Part shown: piece by piece, positions 21,283 through 33,311 of the stretch
Numbering within the stretch: the stretch's first letter is position 1
Layout: every line of letters starts with the position of its first letter
Source of the DNA: Megamerina dolium
Lineage: Eukaryota; Arthropoda; Insecta; Diptera; Megamerinidae
DNA length: 64,000 bases
Assembly (NCBI GenBank): GCA_963854835.1
Contig: OY978526.1
Location: forward strand, 42,633,140 to 42,697,139
Reading direction: 5' to 3'
Notes under the pieces: model-generated
Told to the model about the DNA's origin: nothing
Database searches by the model: none
What the model saw: only the letters and a program-made list of their open reading frames with translations
Made by a program: the position numbers and the translations under genes

Positions 21283-21640
21283 CTATGTAAACGCATAGGC
21301 TACTGTAGGACGGACAATTCTGAGTGATACACGATCATTTGTTTGTCGGAAGTCTTCAGAGAAATTGGCAAAACCAACAGCCAAAGACGAATCATACTCT
21401 ATCAAACAGGTGAATTTTTAATTAGTCAAAACATCGTATTTATGACTCATCCGCCGTACAGTCCAGATTTGGCACCCAATGACTTCTTGTTGTTCCCGAA
21501 TATCAATGGTAAACTGCGCAATGATTTACGAGCGCCAAAGACGCATTTGAAGCGTTCAAAAACCATGTTTTAGAAGTGTCTCAAGGGGAATGGAAAATCT
21601 GCTATGACAAAAAAACCGTTTTCATTTAAAAATGTTTGTT
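21283..21640 (+). pseudogene. Mariner transposase C-terminal fragment
   Basis: The frame includes THPPYSPDLAPNDFLLFPNI, the third catalytic motif (D of the D,D34D set), with a preceding region lacking a clean second motif. It ends at a stop after KTMF. No inverted repeats were identified, so it is a truncated copy distinct from the mariner that starts at 21739. Confidence 0.8.
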
Positions 21641-21738
21641 ATTATTTGATATTCCCGAAATATATATATTTACAGTGCAATATTTACTGGAAGTAATTTT
21701 TTGAAGCACTAATATTAATTTAGTGGAAATTTTTCCAC

Positions 21739-23006
21739 ATTGTATAAGTGCGATCGGGTTACGCTAGACGGCGTTAGAAAGATAGGATTTTTTACTAAAT
21801 AAACTTTTCAGGCAGTTTTGTGATTGCGTAACTCAGTATTGCTTGAGCACGCGTCAAAAATGGACACCAGTAAAGAGAAAATACGCCATATTTTACAGTT
21901 TTTCTTCGATAAAGGCGAAAACGCAATCCAGACGATTGAAAATGTGAATAGTGTTTATGGTCCTGATACTGTAATAGTACTGTTCCGGTAATTTTGATGT
22001 CAAAGATGCATCACGCTCTGGAAAGCCAATTGTCGAAAATATCGATAAAATAATAGAAATCGTGAAGTCTGACCGTCATATAAGCACTGTTTCTATTGCC
22101 CAGGAGCTAAACATTGCACAAAAAACCGTTTGAAACCATTTAAATAAGGCTGGATACAAAAAGATGCTCGATGTATGGGTGCCACACGAGTTAAGTTACT
22201 GAATCGCAACAAAATCGGTCCATTTCTAAAGCGGGTGGTTACTGGTGATGAAAAGTGGGTCACTAACGACAACGTCAAGCGAAAACGGTCGTGGTCGAAT
22301 CGCGGTGAGCCGGCGCAAACGGTGGCCAAGCCAGGATTGACAGTCAGGAAGGTTTTGCAAGGTCTTTGGTGGGATTGGCAGGGAATCATCTATTATGAGC
22401 TGCTCCCCTACGGTCGAACTCTTAATTCGGACCTCTACTGTCAACAATTGCACCGTCTGTTCCATTACTCTTCCATTACTGTTGTGCGTCTTAAATTTTG
22501 GACAGTATTAGAACGGACCTACTTATTTTAGCCGGTTCCGAACTGCAGAACATTTGTGACATCACTTTTTCTGAGCTTTGTCACAGAGTTCTTTTAGAAG
22601 CTTTTTCATAGCAAGTTGTTACTGTCGGAAGAATTTCCAATTGCTTGCCGACAGGTGGGTACCGTTCGAAAGAAAAATCTTATCGATATTAAATTTGTTA
22701 TGCATCAGCCGGGGATTGAGCCACGACCTACAGGTCAGAAGGCGAACACACTAACCACCGAGCTACGGCATACACACAATGTATGCGAATGGGTTTGCTG
22801 GTGAAAAATTCGCCGCAAGAGAAGCTTGTGAAAATCGACAGTCCCAGTTTTTTGTCAATAGGGACGAGGGTTTCTATGAGAGTGGCATTATGAAACTACC
22901 TTCAAAATGGCAACAAGTTATCGAACAAAACGGTGCATATTTGATCTAAATCGGACCATTCTAACTATGCTAAATAAAACCTTCAATTTAATGCAAAAAT
23001 AATGGA
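21739..23006 (+). mobile_element. Mariner element relic interrupted by a SINE
   Basis: The 5' end starts near TGTATAAGTGCGATCGGGTT, shared with the copy at 50788. An ATG at about 21859 begins MDTSKEKIRHILQFFFDKGE. The frame later breaks by a deletion (around 21980), but EIVKSDRHISTVSIAQELNI, VVTGDEKWVTNDN (first Asp) and RDEGFYESGIMKLPSKWQQV (C-terminus) remain. The second and third catalytic motifs are lost where the SINE (22460-22770) interrupts the gene. The 3' inverted repeat is not clearly seen. Confidence 0.8.
22460..22770 (-). mobile_element. tRNA-headed SINE inserted in mariner
   Basis: Minus-strand family member: body near 22470-22680, and tRNA-like head at 22700-22770 (GGGATTGAGCC B-box complement and CTAACCACCGAGCTACGGC). 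It sits between CQQLHRL and the C-terminal mariner tail, so it post-dates the mariner. About 85 codons of mariner are missing at the junction. Confidence 0.88.
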
Positions 23007-23534
23007 TTTCTTTTTACTTCCCTTACCTTTTACTTACCTTATATCAATCAGCTCTACTACAACTAGAATGAGTGGTAGTTAAGAGTACAGTAAAATACTC
23101 AAAATTTAGTGCACCACCCTCATCACGGATATGTATGTATACGCAAATTCGCATCACTGCAAAACAAAAGTCGTACGATAGAATTTTATTTAATTTAGAT
23201 TACGTTAGGTTAGGCTAGTTGTCTGCCAACTTAATTGAGAAAGCACATTTAGACTAGACCGAGGATAATTGTGTGACTTATTACTTTAACTACTTGCGAA
23301 ACTAACTGGGGATTTTCTTGAGTTTTAGTAGGTTTCTAATATCAATTTCCGAGAATGGGAAAAGGTAGTTTTTACATAGGGCAGGGCAGGTCCAGATGCA
23401 AGATGGTTTCGATCACGGTAATTCGAATTGGATCGAATTTCCCTTTCTTTTCGTCACCCAATGTGGATATTCTTCAGTTGCTTTTCGGATTACACATCTG
23501 AATTAAGTTTTACTTTGTATTCCGGTTGGTATAG
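23007..23534. other. Spacer with a weak TTAGG-type repeat
   Basis: No gene. GTTAGGTTAGGCTAGTTGTC at about 23208 starts a diverged copy of the dispersed repeat described at 24842. Confidence 0.5.
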
Positions 23535-23830
23535 CGTCATGTAGGTGCTGTAACTCGGTGTTAGTGTGTTGGTCAGTGGATAGTGTAGTTAGTGTGTTCC
23601 CCACCTGAGGCACACCTATGGAAAAATTGGTAATTTTTCCGGCAGTAATAATTTGCCATGAAAAGGCTTCCAAAAGAGCCCTGTGCAAACTTTAGAATAT
23701 GTGATCTCATAAGGGTTTTACTGTTCGGAATCGTTTAATATAAGAATGTCCCTTCTAATACTGTCCAAATTTCACACGCACAAAAGTACTGAAAGAGAAG
23801 CTCGGTGGTATCACAATGGACCATTCTGGC
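23535..23830 (+). mobile_element. Highly diverged tRNA-headed SINE
   Basis: A degenerate head (GTAGGTGCTGTAACTCGGTGTTAG) precedes recognisable body blocks: AATTTTTCCGGCAGTAATAATTTGCC, the GTTCGGAATCG block, and TCCCTTCTAATACTGTCC. A short A-rich run follows at 23862. Many substitutions and a scrambled head mark an old insertion. Confidence 0.7.
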
Positions 23831-24841
23831 ACAAATGTATCCTTTCAGATAGAGGTCTATAACAAAAAAAAAAACGTAATCGCCTTGTGTAGTTCTGTCG
23901 ATGTTAGTTGTATGATTCTTTCAGTATCGTTTATTTCCACTTGAAAGATGTTCGAGTATTTGCTCATTGGCTATTGGCCCCCTCTTCCGTTTACAAATCA
24001 TGCTGATCTAGGCTGTACGTGTTGATTTAGAAGAAATGGAAGAGGCCTTTGTGAAATCGTACTTTTCAATCATATTGTTCGTTGGCATTAACAGTAGTAT
24101 ATGCCTCGATGCAAGTACACCTAGAGAGCGTCCGTTCGCCATTTTTGTGGATCATATTTTATCCGCTAATATAATATAAATGGTAAATTTATTTTTGTTC
24201 ACTCGGTATTTTAAAATTCTCATAAATTTAAAGCCTCTCTATCTATATTTTGTCGCCCTCATGTAAAAACTAGAAATTGTTTAGTTTGTAGCTATTTTGA
24301 ATTTTTTTTTTCAAAAACTATTAACTTCATTGTGCGACTACCTACATAACGTTCTTTTTGTTAATTGTTTTGACGAGGGTGGAAGATGTAAGGTCAAACG
24401 TTAAAAAAAATGTATCGGAAAATCTTTCTAGATATCACGTGTATGTAATCACAGTGATGCTGGAGTTGCTGATCATCCACAGACTGCAAAAAATACATTC
24501 ATACATTCAGGAAGCTTACGAGCTTTTCTCTTAGGTACTGTTGCGAATAATTCCCCTGCTGCAACAAGATAATAACTTCAAGTTGTAGTTCAATTTCCCG
24601 AATAGAAAATTGCGGAAAAGTTGTGTTTTTACATAAAATTGTTGAGGTATTTCAGCAGGTTGGTACATTTTGCCAAAAATAATAGAGGATATTGAGCGGT
24701 GAATCTTAAGGAGCACAAAAGCATGTTCGTTTGTATTGTCCTCTATTAATTTACAATATGATTTAACAATTTTTGTACGTTTTTTTTTTAATACGTTACA
24801 TCTGCAAGTTTGTCTAAATAGTAACTTTGCCCAAAACAATG
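23831..24841. other. AT-rich spacer
   Basis: No coding or repeat feature recognised beyond short homopolymer runs. Confidence 0.5.
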
Positions 24842-24925
24842 TAGGTTAGGTTAGGTTATGTGGCTGCCCTCGCTCTGAGAGGACACACTTAGGCAAGAAA
24901 AGCCCATTGTGATATCACCGAGCTT
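24842..24925 (+). repeat. Dispersed repeat headed by short (TTAGG)n
   Basis: GGTTAGGTTAGGTTATGTGG, then CTGCCCTCGCTC, ACACACTTAGGC and CCCATTGTGATATCACC. It abuts the SINE at 24926. The landmark order repeats that at 7705 and 23204. Confidence 0.6.
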
Positions 24926-25235
24926 CTCTTCCAATACTGTTGTACGTGTTATATTTGGACAGCATTAGAAGGGACCTACTTATATTAGCCAGTTTCGAAC
25001 GACAGAACCCTTGTGACATCACTTTAACTTAGTTTTGTCACAGAGCTCGCTCAAGAAGCATTTGGCAAATTGTTACTATAGAAAAAATTGCCAATTCTTG
25101 CCAGCAGATGTACCGTTAGAAAGAAAAATCTGTTCGATATTAAATATTGTTATATTTCAGCCGGGGATTGAACCCATGACCTACAGATCAGAATGCCAAC
25201 GCACTAACCATTGAGCCACGGCAACCAAAAAGTTA
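24926..25235 (-). mobile_element. tRNA-headed SINE
   Basis: Minus orientation. Body: GAGCTTCTCTTCCAATACTG, AGAAGGGACCTACTTATATT, CTTGTGACATCACTTTAACT. Head: GCCGGGGATTGAACCCATGA and CTAACCATTGAGCCACGGC. Both pol III box complements are legible. Confidence 0.88.
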
Positions 25236-25973
25236 ATGTAAGGCTTTGATAATCATATCATTATAAAATATATGCAAAAACTCGCATGTTTTGTTACGTA
25301 CTCACTTTTCTGCCAAATAAGCATTGTAAAAACAAAAGTTAGAAGAATTGCGTATAAGATGTAAAAAATATTATTTTTCTCAATATAAGAGACAGTCTAA
25401 TGTAGACGTTAGCCAACTTGATTCATTTGAAACAAACGCCTAACTAACTTTTTGAAACCACTTTTTGCTCAATAACTCATTTGCTTGAAGAAATAGCGCA
25501 TGAATATTAAATAGCAGTAGTGAGGCAAATCGTTTGAACATAGAATAAATCAATTGAATATATGTAAGATCCCTTTTACTTTGCAAGTATATACAAAATG
25601 CACTTGTTGATATGGATAGTACGAAATATGCCTTGGTTCTTGTCCTGCCCACCTCTTTCACGTTATGTGTGCGTATATTGACTTGTTGGCTTGGTTTCTT
25701 AGAATAACATACAAATATATGTATGCACATATGTACTGCATCCACGAATAAAATTTCATATGAGAGTTGGATGGATGGATGAGAGGGTGAGCCAAATGGC
25801 ACCAGTTGAGTGGTACGCACTTAAACACTCAGGTTATGAAGCCCATTTTATTTAAAGCTCAGGAAAATGGGAGATAGTAGGAAGGGAAGGGAAGAAAGAT
25901 ATGGGAAAGTCGGAGGGGTGGGAGGTTATTTAAATATTCCCGAGAGAATTTTAAAGATTCTTTAACGAATCTG
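25236..25973. other. Spacer before the SINE/LINE block
   Basis: No gene is supported; a minus frame at 25440-25820 has no family signature. The purine-rich stretch 25860-25925 may be the 3' UTR of the minus-strand LINE that continues at 26335. Confidence 0.4.
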
Positions 25974-26318
25974 TGCGTGCCGTAGCTCAGTGGTTAGTGT
26001 GTTCGCATTCTGATCTGTAGGTCGTGGTTCAATCCCCGGCTGATGCATAACAAATTTAATATCGAAAAGATTTTTCTTTCGAACGGTACCCACCTGTAGG
26101 CAAGCAATTGGCAATTCTTCCGACAGTAACTTGCCATGAAAAAGCTTCTAAAAGAACTCTGTGACAAAGCTCAGAAAAAGTGATGTCAGAAGTGTTCTGC
26201 CGTTCGGAACCGGCTAAAATAAGTAGGTCCCTTCTAATATTGTCCAAAATTTAAGACGCACAACAGTAATGGAAGAGAGCCCTTTGGGGCTTTAAGTGGC
26301 ACATATTTATTTTTTTTT
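25974..26318 (+). mobile_element. tRNA-headed SINE with 12-bp target duplication
   Basis: TTAACGAATCTG occurs at 25962-25973 and again at 26319-26330, bounding a 345-bp insertion. It begins TGCGTGCCGTAGCTCAGTGG and ends with TTGGGGCTTTAAGTGGCACA and a T-rich tail. This copy fixes the family ends. The target is the decayed LINE on the minus strand. Confidence 0.93.
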
Positions 26319-26334
26319 TTAACGAATCTGAACA

Positions 26335-28300
26335 TCACTCCCGGTGCTAGAGAATGGAATTTATCCATTACATGTGCCTCATTACATCAGAGGCGCAATC
26401 TTGCTCGAGCGAAGGCAGGGCAAACACAGAGATTATGCTCTGTGCTGTCCTCCCTATTCAAACAAGATATACATATTGGATTTCCAATGACAACTGTGTT
26501 GGCCATATGCTGGACCCATGGACTATGGCCTGTGATGACTCCGAACATTAAGCGAACATCTTTCCTTCCAAGTTTCAAAAGAAAGTTCGACAGCTTTTTG
26601 TTCGGATTCATTACAAAACACTTTGCAATTTTACAGTCCAGGAACCCAGATAAGGACAAGGTTATTTCGTTTTGCAATCGAAATTAGCTTCATATTACAT
26701 TTATGAACAATTTTCGAGGTAAGTTTTGAGTTCTCCAGGGCTTTTAGTACAACTTGGCTGTTACTGCAGATACTTATCTGTTTCACTCTCAATTATCCAT
26801 TCTGCTACTTTCAGAATAGCAAATATTTCCGTTGGAAAACAGTTGCCACCTCTCCCATATCATAATGATACTTGACGCTTTCCTCCAAGTACCATCCGGA
26901 TCCAACCTGAAAGCTGACTTACAAGACTTTCCACTTTGGTAAGCATGTTGATTTCTATTAAGAGGACTATTCGACAGCGCTCTCGCTCGAATATATTTTT
27001 CTACCATGCTTTTTAAACTTTTCAGTAGGAACGATGTCAAATTAACTGGTCTAAAACTGTTCGCGAGAGAATAATCATCTTTTCCTGGTTTAGGAATGAA
27101 AACTACTCTCACACGTCGCCATGTCGATGGTAAATAACTTTGAGAAAGACAAGCTGTGAAGATCCTTTTCAGGATCTTTTTCAGACCTTTTCCCTTTTTT
27201 GGCATTACTGCTATCGAGTCCAGGGGACTTATAGTCTGCGAAGGAGGATAAGGAAAAGCTTATCGACTGTTGACTCTAGTATTATCTTCAACAGAAGACA
27301 ACCTAGTACGCGGAAAGTGGGTTTCTAGGAGTACATTGTACATCTCCGATTTAGAAATGGTATATGAGCCTTCAGGTTTTCAAAGTCTAGATGTTTCTTT
27401 CGTTCCTTCGATTTCACTACAGAAATTACTATAAGACTCCAGATTGCCTAGTCTTACCTTTTTCTTATATTCTCTCTGAGTGAGTCGATGATTGGTCCAG
27501 TCCACTTCTTTTTCGGTTTTTAAGGCCTTATTCAGAAGCTTTCTCGATAGTTTTCGAAGCTTCGAGAGTTCAGCGTTCCACACCGGGATCGCATTCCCCT
27601 GCCTACTTCTTCTTAATGTGCACAATTTCTCATAGCAGTTAATTAAGGTTCCTTCCAATTTCTTGGTAGCATCCTCAATCATATCTGTTGTTCGGGATAT
27701 CTTAAAGTTTGGTAGTCGTTCCGTTAGAAGCACACTAAACTTTTTCCAGTCCACGTTTCGAGGATTCCTGCCTGAAGGTAAAACGTTGTGTCAATTTCAA
27801 GTTGGATTTCGATTAGACGATGATCAGAAAGAGAATTCTCTTCCAAAACTCGCCATTGCTTGATTTGATTGCCAGTAGCCTACTGGTCAGCATCAAATCA
27901 ATCACCTCTTGTCTTCTGCTAGTGACAAAAGTTGGTTTGTTACCAACATTTTGAATTACTACATCTGTTGACATAATGTATTCCAAAAGCCTGAGACCTC
28001 TAGGGTTGCATTTACTGCTACCCCACACAGTGTTCTATGAGTTTGCATCACAGCCCACTATCAGCCCCAGATTATTGGACTCGGCATACTGGACTACTTC
28101 TCTTAGTTTCCTCGAAGGAGGTGGTTGTATAGAGTCGTAGGGTAGGTAGGCCGAAATAATATTTGATTTTGCACAAACGATATCCTGAGAGCAGAACTCT
28201 TTCATCGCCGTGCATTCGATCGACTTGGGCATCACAATGCATGTCCGATAGTTGCCCGATAGTTGCACGAACTATGTGAGTCTATGGATTTCAAATTCGA
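26335..28300 (-). pseudogene. I-group LINE relic: endonuclease, RT part, RNase H, zinc knuckle
   Basis: Read right to left. Endonuclease: IISAYLPYDSIQPPPSRKL, LGLIVGCDANS, a stop where the motif His would be, then TVWGSSKCNPRG and NKPTFVTSRRQEVIDLMLTS. A linker (27380-27754) follows. RT fingers: RRVRVVFIPKPGKDDYSL, FRPVNLTSFLLKSLKSMVEK, HAYQSGKSCKSA. Then a deletion removes the RT palm. RNase H pieces (NSQVVLKALENS, VLIWVPG) and a C-terminal CCHC knuckle (CISCLNREDSTEHNLCVCPA) close it. Several frames and stops make it inactive. Confidence 0.8.
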
Positions 28301-31300
28301 GTGATTTTTATTTTGTGGTTAATAGATTTGAAACCAGCCAAACATGTTTATGAATTCCAAATAGTATATTAGTCCATTTGTACCTCCAACTCAAGTGGTA
28401 ATCACTACCGATTTCCCAACCTAATCGTCGGGACTGACTGCCTAAAATGTGTAGTCACTTGTATCACATATATATGGTATACATATGCCATTCAATAAAT
28501 GCAAGATTTAACTTATGATTCACAAACTCACACACATCACCCGAACACAAAGGATATGTATGATAAATTGGCAACTCCACTCCATACGGTTCGATGAATG
28601 CCACTACCGCGGTTGTGGTTATTGATGAAAACTTTTGTGCTGCGTATAAAAAGTTTAATTCTTCTTCATTGGTTCACATTGGTAGATTGGCGGCACTCAA
28701 TTGTGCCCACTTGCCAACGAACGTACCAACGAATAAACGGACGAATGTAATGGAATGGAATGGAACTAAAATGAATCGCTAGGGAGAATTTAAGCGCAAT
28801 GCATAGTAAAGTTGAGTTTGTGTGGTAATTAAAGCGTGACAGGCATAGTGATGGAGGGAGAATGGATATGCAGAGTATAGACGAGTGGGCGTTTAAGTGG
28901 AGTGTGATGTGCGTATGGGTATATGTATTCATATGTTCCTTATATGTATGTAAGTAGTTGGCCAATAAGAGATAGTAACGATTGAAGCTTAAATGTTGAG
29001 AGTTGTAATTAATTGCAGCGGGAATTAAAAGAAATTAGTAAGAAATGAACAGTGTGCTTGATTTAATACGGATCGTCGAATCGGTGCAAGGTATTAAGTG
29101 TACTATATCGTAGTAGTAAATACATGACTATATGCATCAGTACAATGTACATAAACAATCAAGTAACGAGGTGGCAACTAATGAAAACATCTTTGCCAAG
29201 ATCAGCATTTTTGTGTTGTTGTTGCTAATGCACTCATGAATGTATAGAAAGTATGTAAATATACAGCGTATGTACACACATTTATACATGTAGCTTGGAT
29301 GAATGAGAAATCTTTGATTTGTTAAACGGTCTTGACATGCTTTGGCACATAATAATTATGCCTTTATAGTGTACGTACATTCAATGTTTTGTGTACTTTG
29401 TATGTCAATGTATTGTTATGCCACATACATATGTGGTTTGCGTACGTAAATGTGCGTGTTTATTAAGCTCCAATTTCTCTTAGTGTATGTGTTTAGTTTT
29501 ATTCTTTTATTGATGACTGTGGCATGCGTTGCTGCGCTGTTATAGACAACTTGATTGAGTTGAAACAATTTGCTACGAAAATAAATAAATTGCGGAAACA
29601 TTGAATTTACACTTGAACACACTCTCTCTTTAGTTACTTACCCAACGCCATCATTATTGTATATTTGTCATTAGAAACATTATTGCACACATACATACAT
29701 ATAGCCATTCATTTATGCAGCCACAATAGAACTTCCTTTTTCATCGATTGATTTTCTAAGTGATGACTTGGTGAATGGATAAATAAGTGAGTGGGTTGAA
29801 GGCATATTATATAAGTGTTGGAAGTACATAATATCCTAGTAGTGATGATTGCCACAACCCGAGAATTGGCTTACTATTTGGAATGGCAGTTTTCTTTTGC
29901 ATTTACATACATACCTATGTACATATTGTACATATATGATAAGATGTTTTTATTTTAAACTCTCTTGGTGTTACTTTTTTTTCAACGGGATTCTAAAACC
30001 CATCTACATAGGGCGACACTATGATGATAAATGCTCTAACATATTCAGCACATTTGATTACCATGGCAAGGTTAATCTAATACAATACATGGAAAACGAT
30101 TGATAACGTATTTGTAGCTTCTTTCAACGAGAATGCTCTGGAAGCTCACTCACTCTGGAATCTTATAAGCACTTTTGTGTCAAAAGCCTACAAATAAATT
30201 GATTTTTCGCCGGCTCTTCAATAACTAATTCCTTACTTCGAAAGCATTAAACATTATATTCGACAACATACCAAAAAATGTCCTAAATTTAGCTTTCAAA
30301 CACCATTACTTTAAACTTACTGTCTTCTAACAGAAATACATTAACGGATTTTTCGAGGTTATAAAGTACTCAATAGGACTTCGATATTAAAATTCAAACT
30401 ATAGTAATAAAAAATTCACCGCTGAATGCCGCTTTAATTCATTTTACATAGCAAAGTAGATACAATGAAAAAGTCAAATATTCCTACCATGACTTAGGAG
30501 TTTAACAAAATTAAAATCTTTTTGCGTTTTTTGGAATATATTTCAAATCCTTCAAAAGGTCCATCTTCAATATAGTTTCAAACCGAGTAACGATTCAGGT
30601 TTAATCGTCGCTATGGACAGCGAAGCATTTGTAAATATCGCCATATCGCCAAAGAATAGCTTCTTTGGCTATACGGTGCCGAATAAACAATGTGTGATAA
30701 CCAGGATATCGCGATAAAATACTAAGTTAATTCTGGTCGAATAGACACAAGATAAATACAAACCACACGAGATTTGGTTAACATTTATCAGCACCATTAA
30801 AGTTTTTTCTACATATGTCAGTATATCTGATTAACTCAACTATCTAGATATATGTATATAGTAAAGGCAAACCATGGTTGAATCATATTCAACATTCGCT
30901 GAGAGCATGAGCTCCATGATAACTCATCTCCTCATATAATAATTATAATAAGGCATGTTATTATGGATGCCATATTGCAGTATCAATATTTCTTATATGT
31001 GTGAAACCATAGGCATTTTCTATGAACAACTTCAAAAAGAGTTCTGTGCTGGAAGGAAGTTGAAATCGGTTGTTAAATTTGTCTAACGAAAGTCACTTAA
31101 AAAAGAATTGTATTCATTAAGTCAGCTACAATATACTTATCCATATTATCCCCCTATCTTCATAGTTATAACTTTTTCAATATATGTTTAAAGAAAGTTC
31201 CTAATAATAGCGCTAAGAGATTTTGACAAACAATTTCTTTTTTATATTTTCAAATATGGGCAAAGATATTCGCAAAAATAAGCCAAAACACATTTTTGTA

Positions 31301-31986
31301 AATAACTTTGTGAACAAAATAGAAAATATAGATTTCAGTTTTTCAAGTAAGTCCCTCTCGATCTATAAAAAAAACCCACGTAGTCTCCATTTAGTTTGAT
31401 GTTCTGATCTTGCTGTCCACTTTTAACAACTGGGTCATGTTAATGGACTTTGATAGAATGCTACGTTAAAGATATCACCAAACCAAAATGTATGTTCTTT
31501 ACGCTTTCAGTTACTATTCGGTTTTTTTTAATACCAATCGTTTGATAAACGTTTATCTGTAATTTAGTATTTTCTTTCAGTACACACACTTAGTGCTCTA
31601 TTAAAGTGAATATGCAAAAAAAAAAGGTGAAAAAGTATTTATTTTCAAAATGAATTGATTTATTTATTTATTTACAAACAATAGTTTATTTCTCCCATAT
31701 ATAATTTAAGCATTGAATGAGTAGACCTGGTTTGACCCTTTTAGTCTGACAAATTGCTTCACGATATATTTATTTATTTGATTTGATTTTATATTTTCAT
31801 TTTATTGTTGTTGTAAAATAAACTTGAGCCGTATTCTCGATTTTTCGAAAGAGCAAAAAATGTAATAAGGAAACCCATGCTCAAAGGATGAGGTATAAAT
31901 CTATTCGCTATTCTATTGTTACGAGTATTATTGGTTTTCCACTTTTTACTTTCCCCCATAAAATATTCATTGACTTTTAACAAAAG
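28301..31986. other. Long AT-rich stretch without recognised genes
   Basis: About 3.7 kb with many TACATA-type short motifs and no convincing open frame or known repeat. Frames here (28594, 28666, 29416, 29849) lack family signatures and have low-complexity composition. Confidence 0.5.
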
Positions 31987-32105
31987 AACTATTAACCAAA
32001 ATGACGTCGATGTATTGCTGGATTTCGTTACAATTGCAAATCTTCTAAGTAGTAGCAGCAGTAGCAGCAATAATGGTGGTGCTTCTACTACCATCAGCAA
32101 TAACA
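31987..32105 (+). CDS. Candidate internal coding exon, unknown gene
   Basis: Bounded by a pyrimidine-rich tract and CAAAAG acceptor (31981-31986) and a strong GTGAGT donor (32106). One phase is open across all 119 nt and reads INQNDVDVLLDFVTIANLL followed by a Ser run, Asn and Gly. Poly-Ser stretches coded by mixed AGC/AGT codons are common in fly proteins. No flanking exon is identified and I do not recognise the protein. It could be chance. Confidence 0.25.
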
Positions 32106-32640
32106 GTGAGTATAAAAAAGTAAAAAAATAATAACAATACGGTTCTCGAATATATAAACACTTACATATAAATATTCTACATTTGTAAATGTTGGTCATT
32201 GATTTAGCCACACTTGTGAAAACAAATAGATAGGTGACCAACCAACTGATCGGCTATGTGCTGAAAGTAACACCCTTTGGCATCCGGTGTTGAATGCGGA
32301 TACAAACTTGAGACAGAGAGAGGGAGAGAAAGAGAGAGAGAAACATATAAAATAATATAAATGAATGCACCAAAGGGAAGATGAATGAAATTCAATCCAT
32401 TTGAAGTGGTTTCTTCGTGCATTCATCTATGTACACATCCATCCATCCATCCATCTATTTATCCCTTATCTTCTTACAAAAATACACGAGTCTATACGCG
32501 CGTACTCTAAAATACATGGTACTCCAACTAGAATAAAATTTGAACACACCTTTACAAAGGGGAGTGACAGGTATATATTATATAAGAGAGAGAGAGTGAA
32601 ATGATAATTTTTTGTTCGATCATTTTCGAAGTTAATCATT
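32106..32640. other. Spacer with GA repeats
   Basis: (GA)n-type runs at about 32311-32342 and 32585-32598, and a (CATC)n-like run near 32438-32455. No gene recognised. Confidence 0.6.
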
Positions 32641-33311
32641 TAGGAGTTTAAATTTTACCCATCCATTAAAAAAACATTTTTTTTTTTCAAAAACCATTTA
32701 TTTCTCAACATAGTCTCCTTTTACTTCGACACACTTAGTAAGACGATATTCCAACTTTTTTATACCATCTGAATAATACGATTTCGGGAACCCTTCAAAA
32801 TACGCTTTAGTTTCGATAATCACTTCTTCGTTTGAGCTGAATCTTTTTCCTGCGAGCCATTTTTTCAAGTTTGGAAACAGGAAAAAGTCACTAGGAGCTA
32901 AATCTGGACTATAAGGTGGATGATCAATCAATTCGAAGTGTATTTCACCTAATTTTAGCATCTTATCTAATGCTGTGTGAACCGGTGCGTTGTCTTGAAG
33001 AAAGAGCATTTTTTTCTTCTTTAAATGTGGTCGGTTTTTCTTGATTGCTTCATTCAATTGATCCAATAATGCACGATAATACTTTCCTGTGATTGTGGAT
33101 CCTTTTTAAAGATAATCGATAAGCAATATTCCGAGTGCATCCCAAAATACAGTGGCCATATCCTTGCCAGCCGATTTCACTGCCTTCGCCTTCTTCGGAG
33201 CACTTCCACCAGCTTCCACCCATTGTTTCGATTGATTTTTGGTTTCAGGTGTGTAGTGGTGGACCCACGTTTCGTCAACAGTTATTAAGTGAGTGAGTGA
33301 AACTAAATAAA
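32641..33311 (-). pseudogene. Irritans-type mariner transposase, 5' truncated
   Basis: Minus strand: ITVDETWVHHYTPETKNQSK (first Asp), ATVFWDALGILLIDYL, a stop/frame break near 33107, MLFLQDNAPVHTALDKM (second Asp), [20 protein letters not shown] (third Asp), and a C-terminal tail ending GDYVEK. The three catalytic Asp survive but the N-terminal DNA-binding domain is missing where HINE copy 2 begins (33312). Confidence 0.85.

Noticed and set aside
24843..24860. Telomere (TTAGG)n
   Set aside because: Only three units, internal, and part of a dispersed repeat.
31789..32241. 150-residue minus frame
   Set aside because: Shadow of the opposite strand's Ser run and AT-rich DNA; no family signature or splice support.
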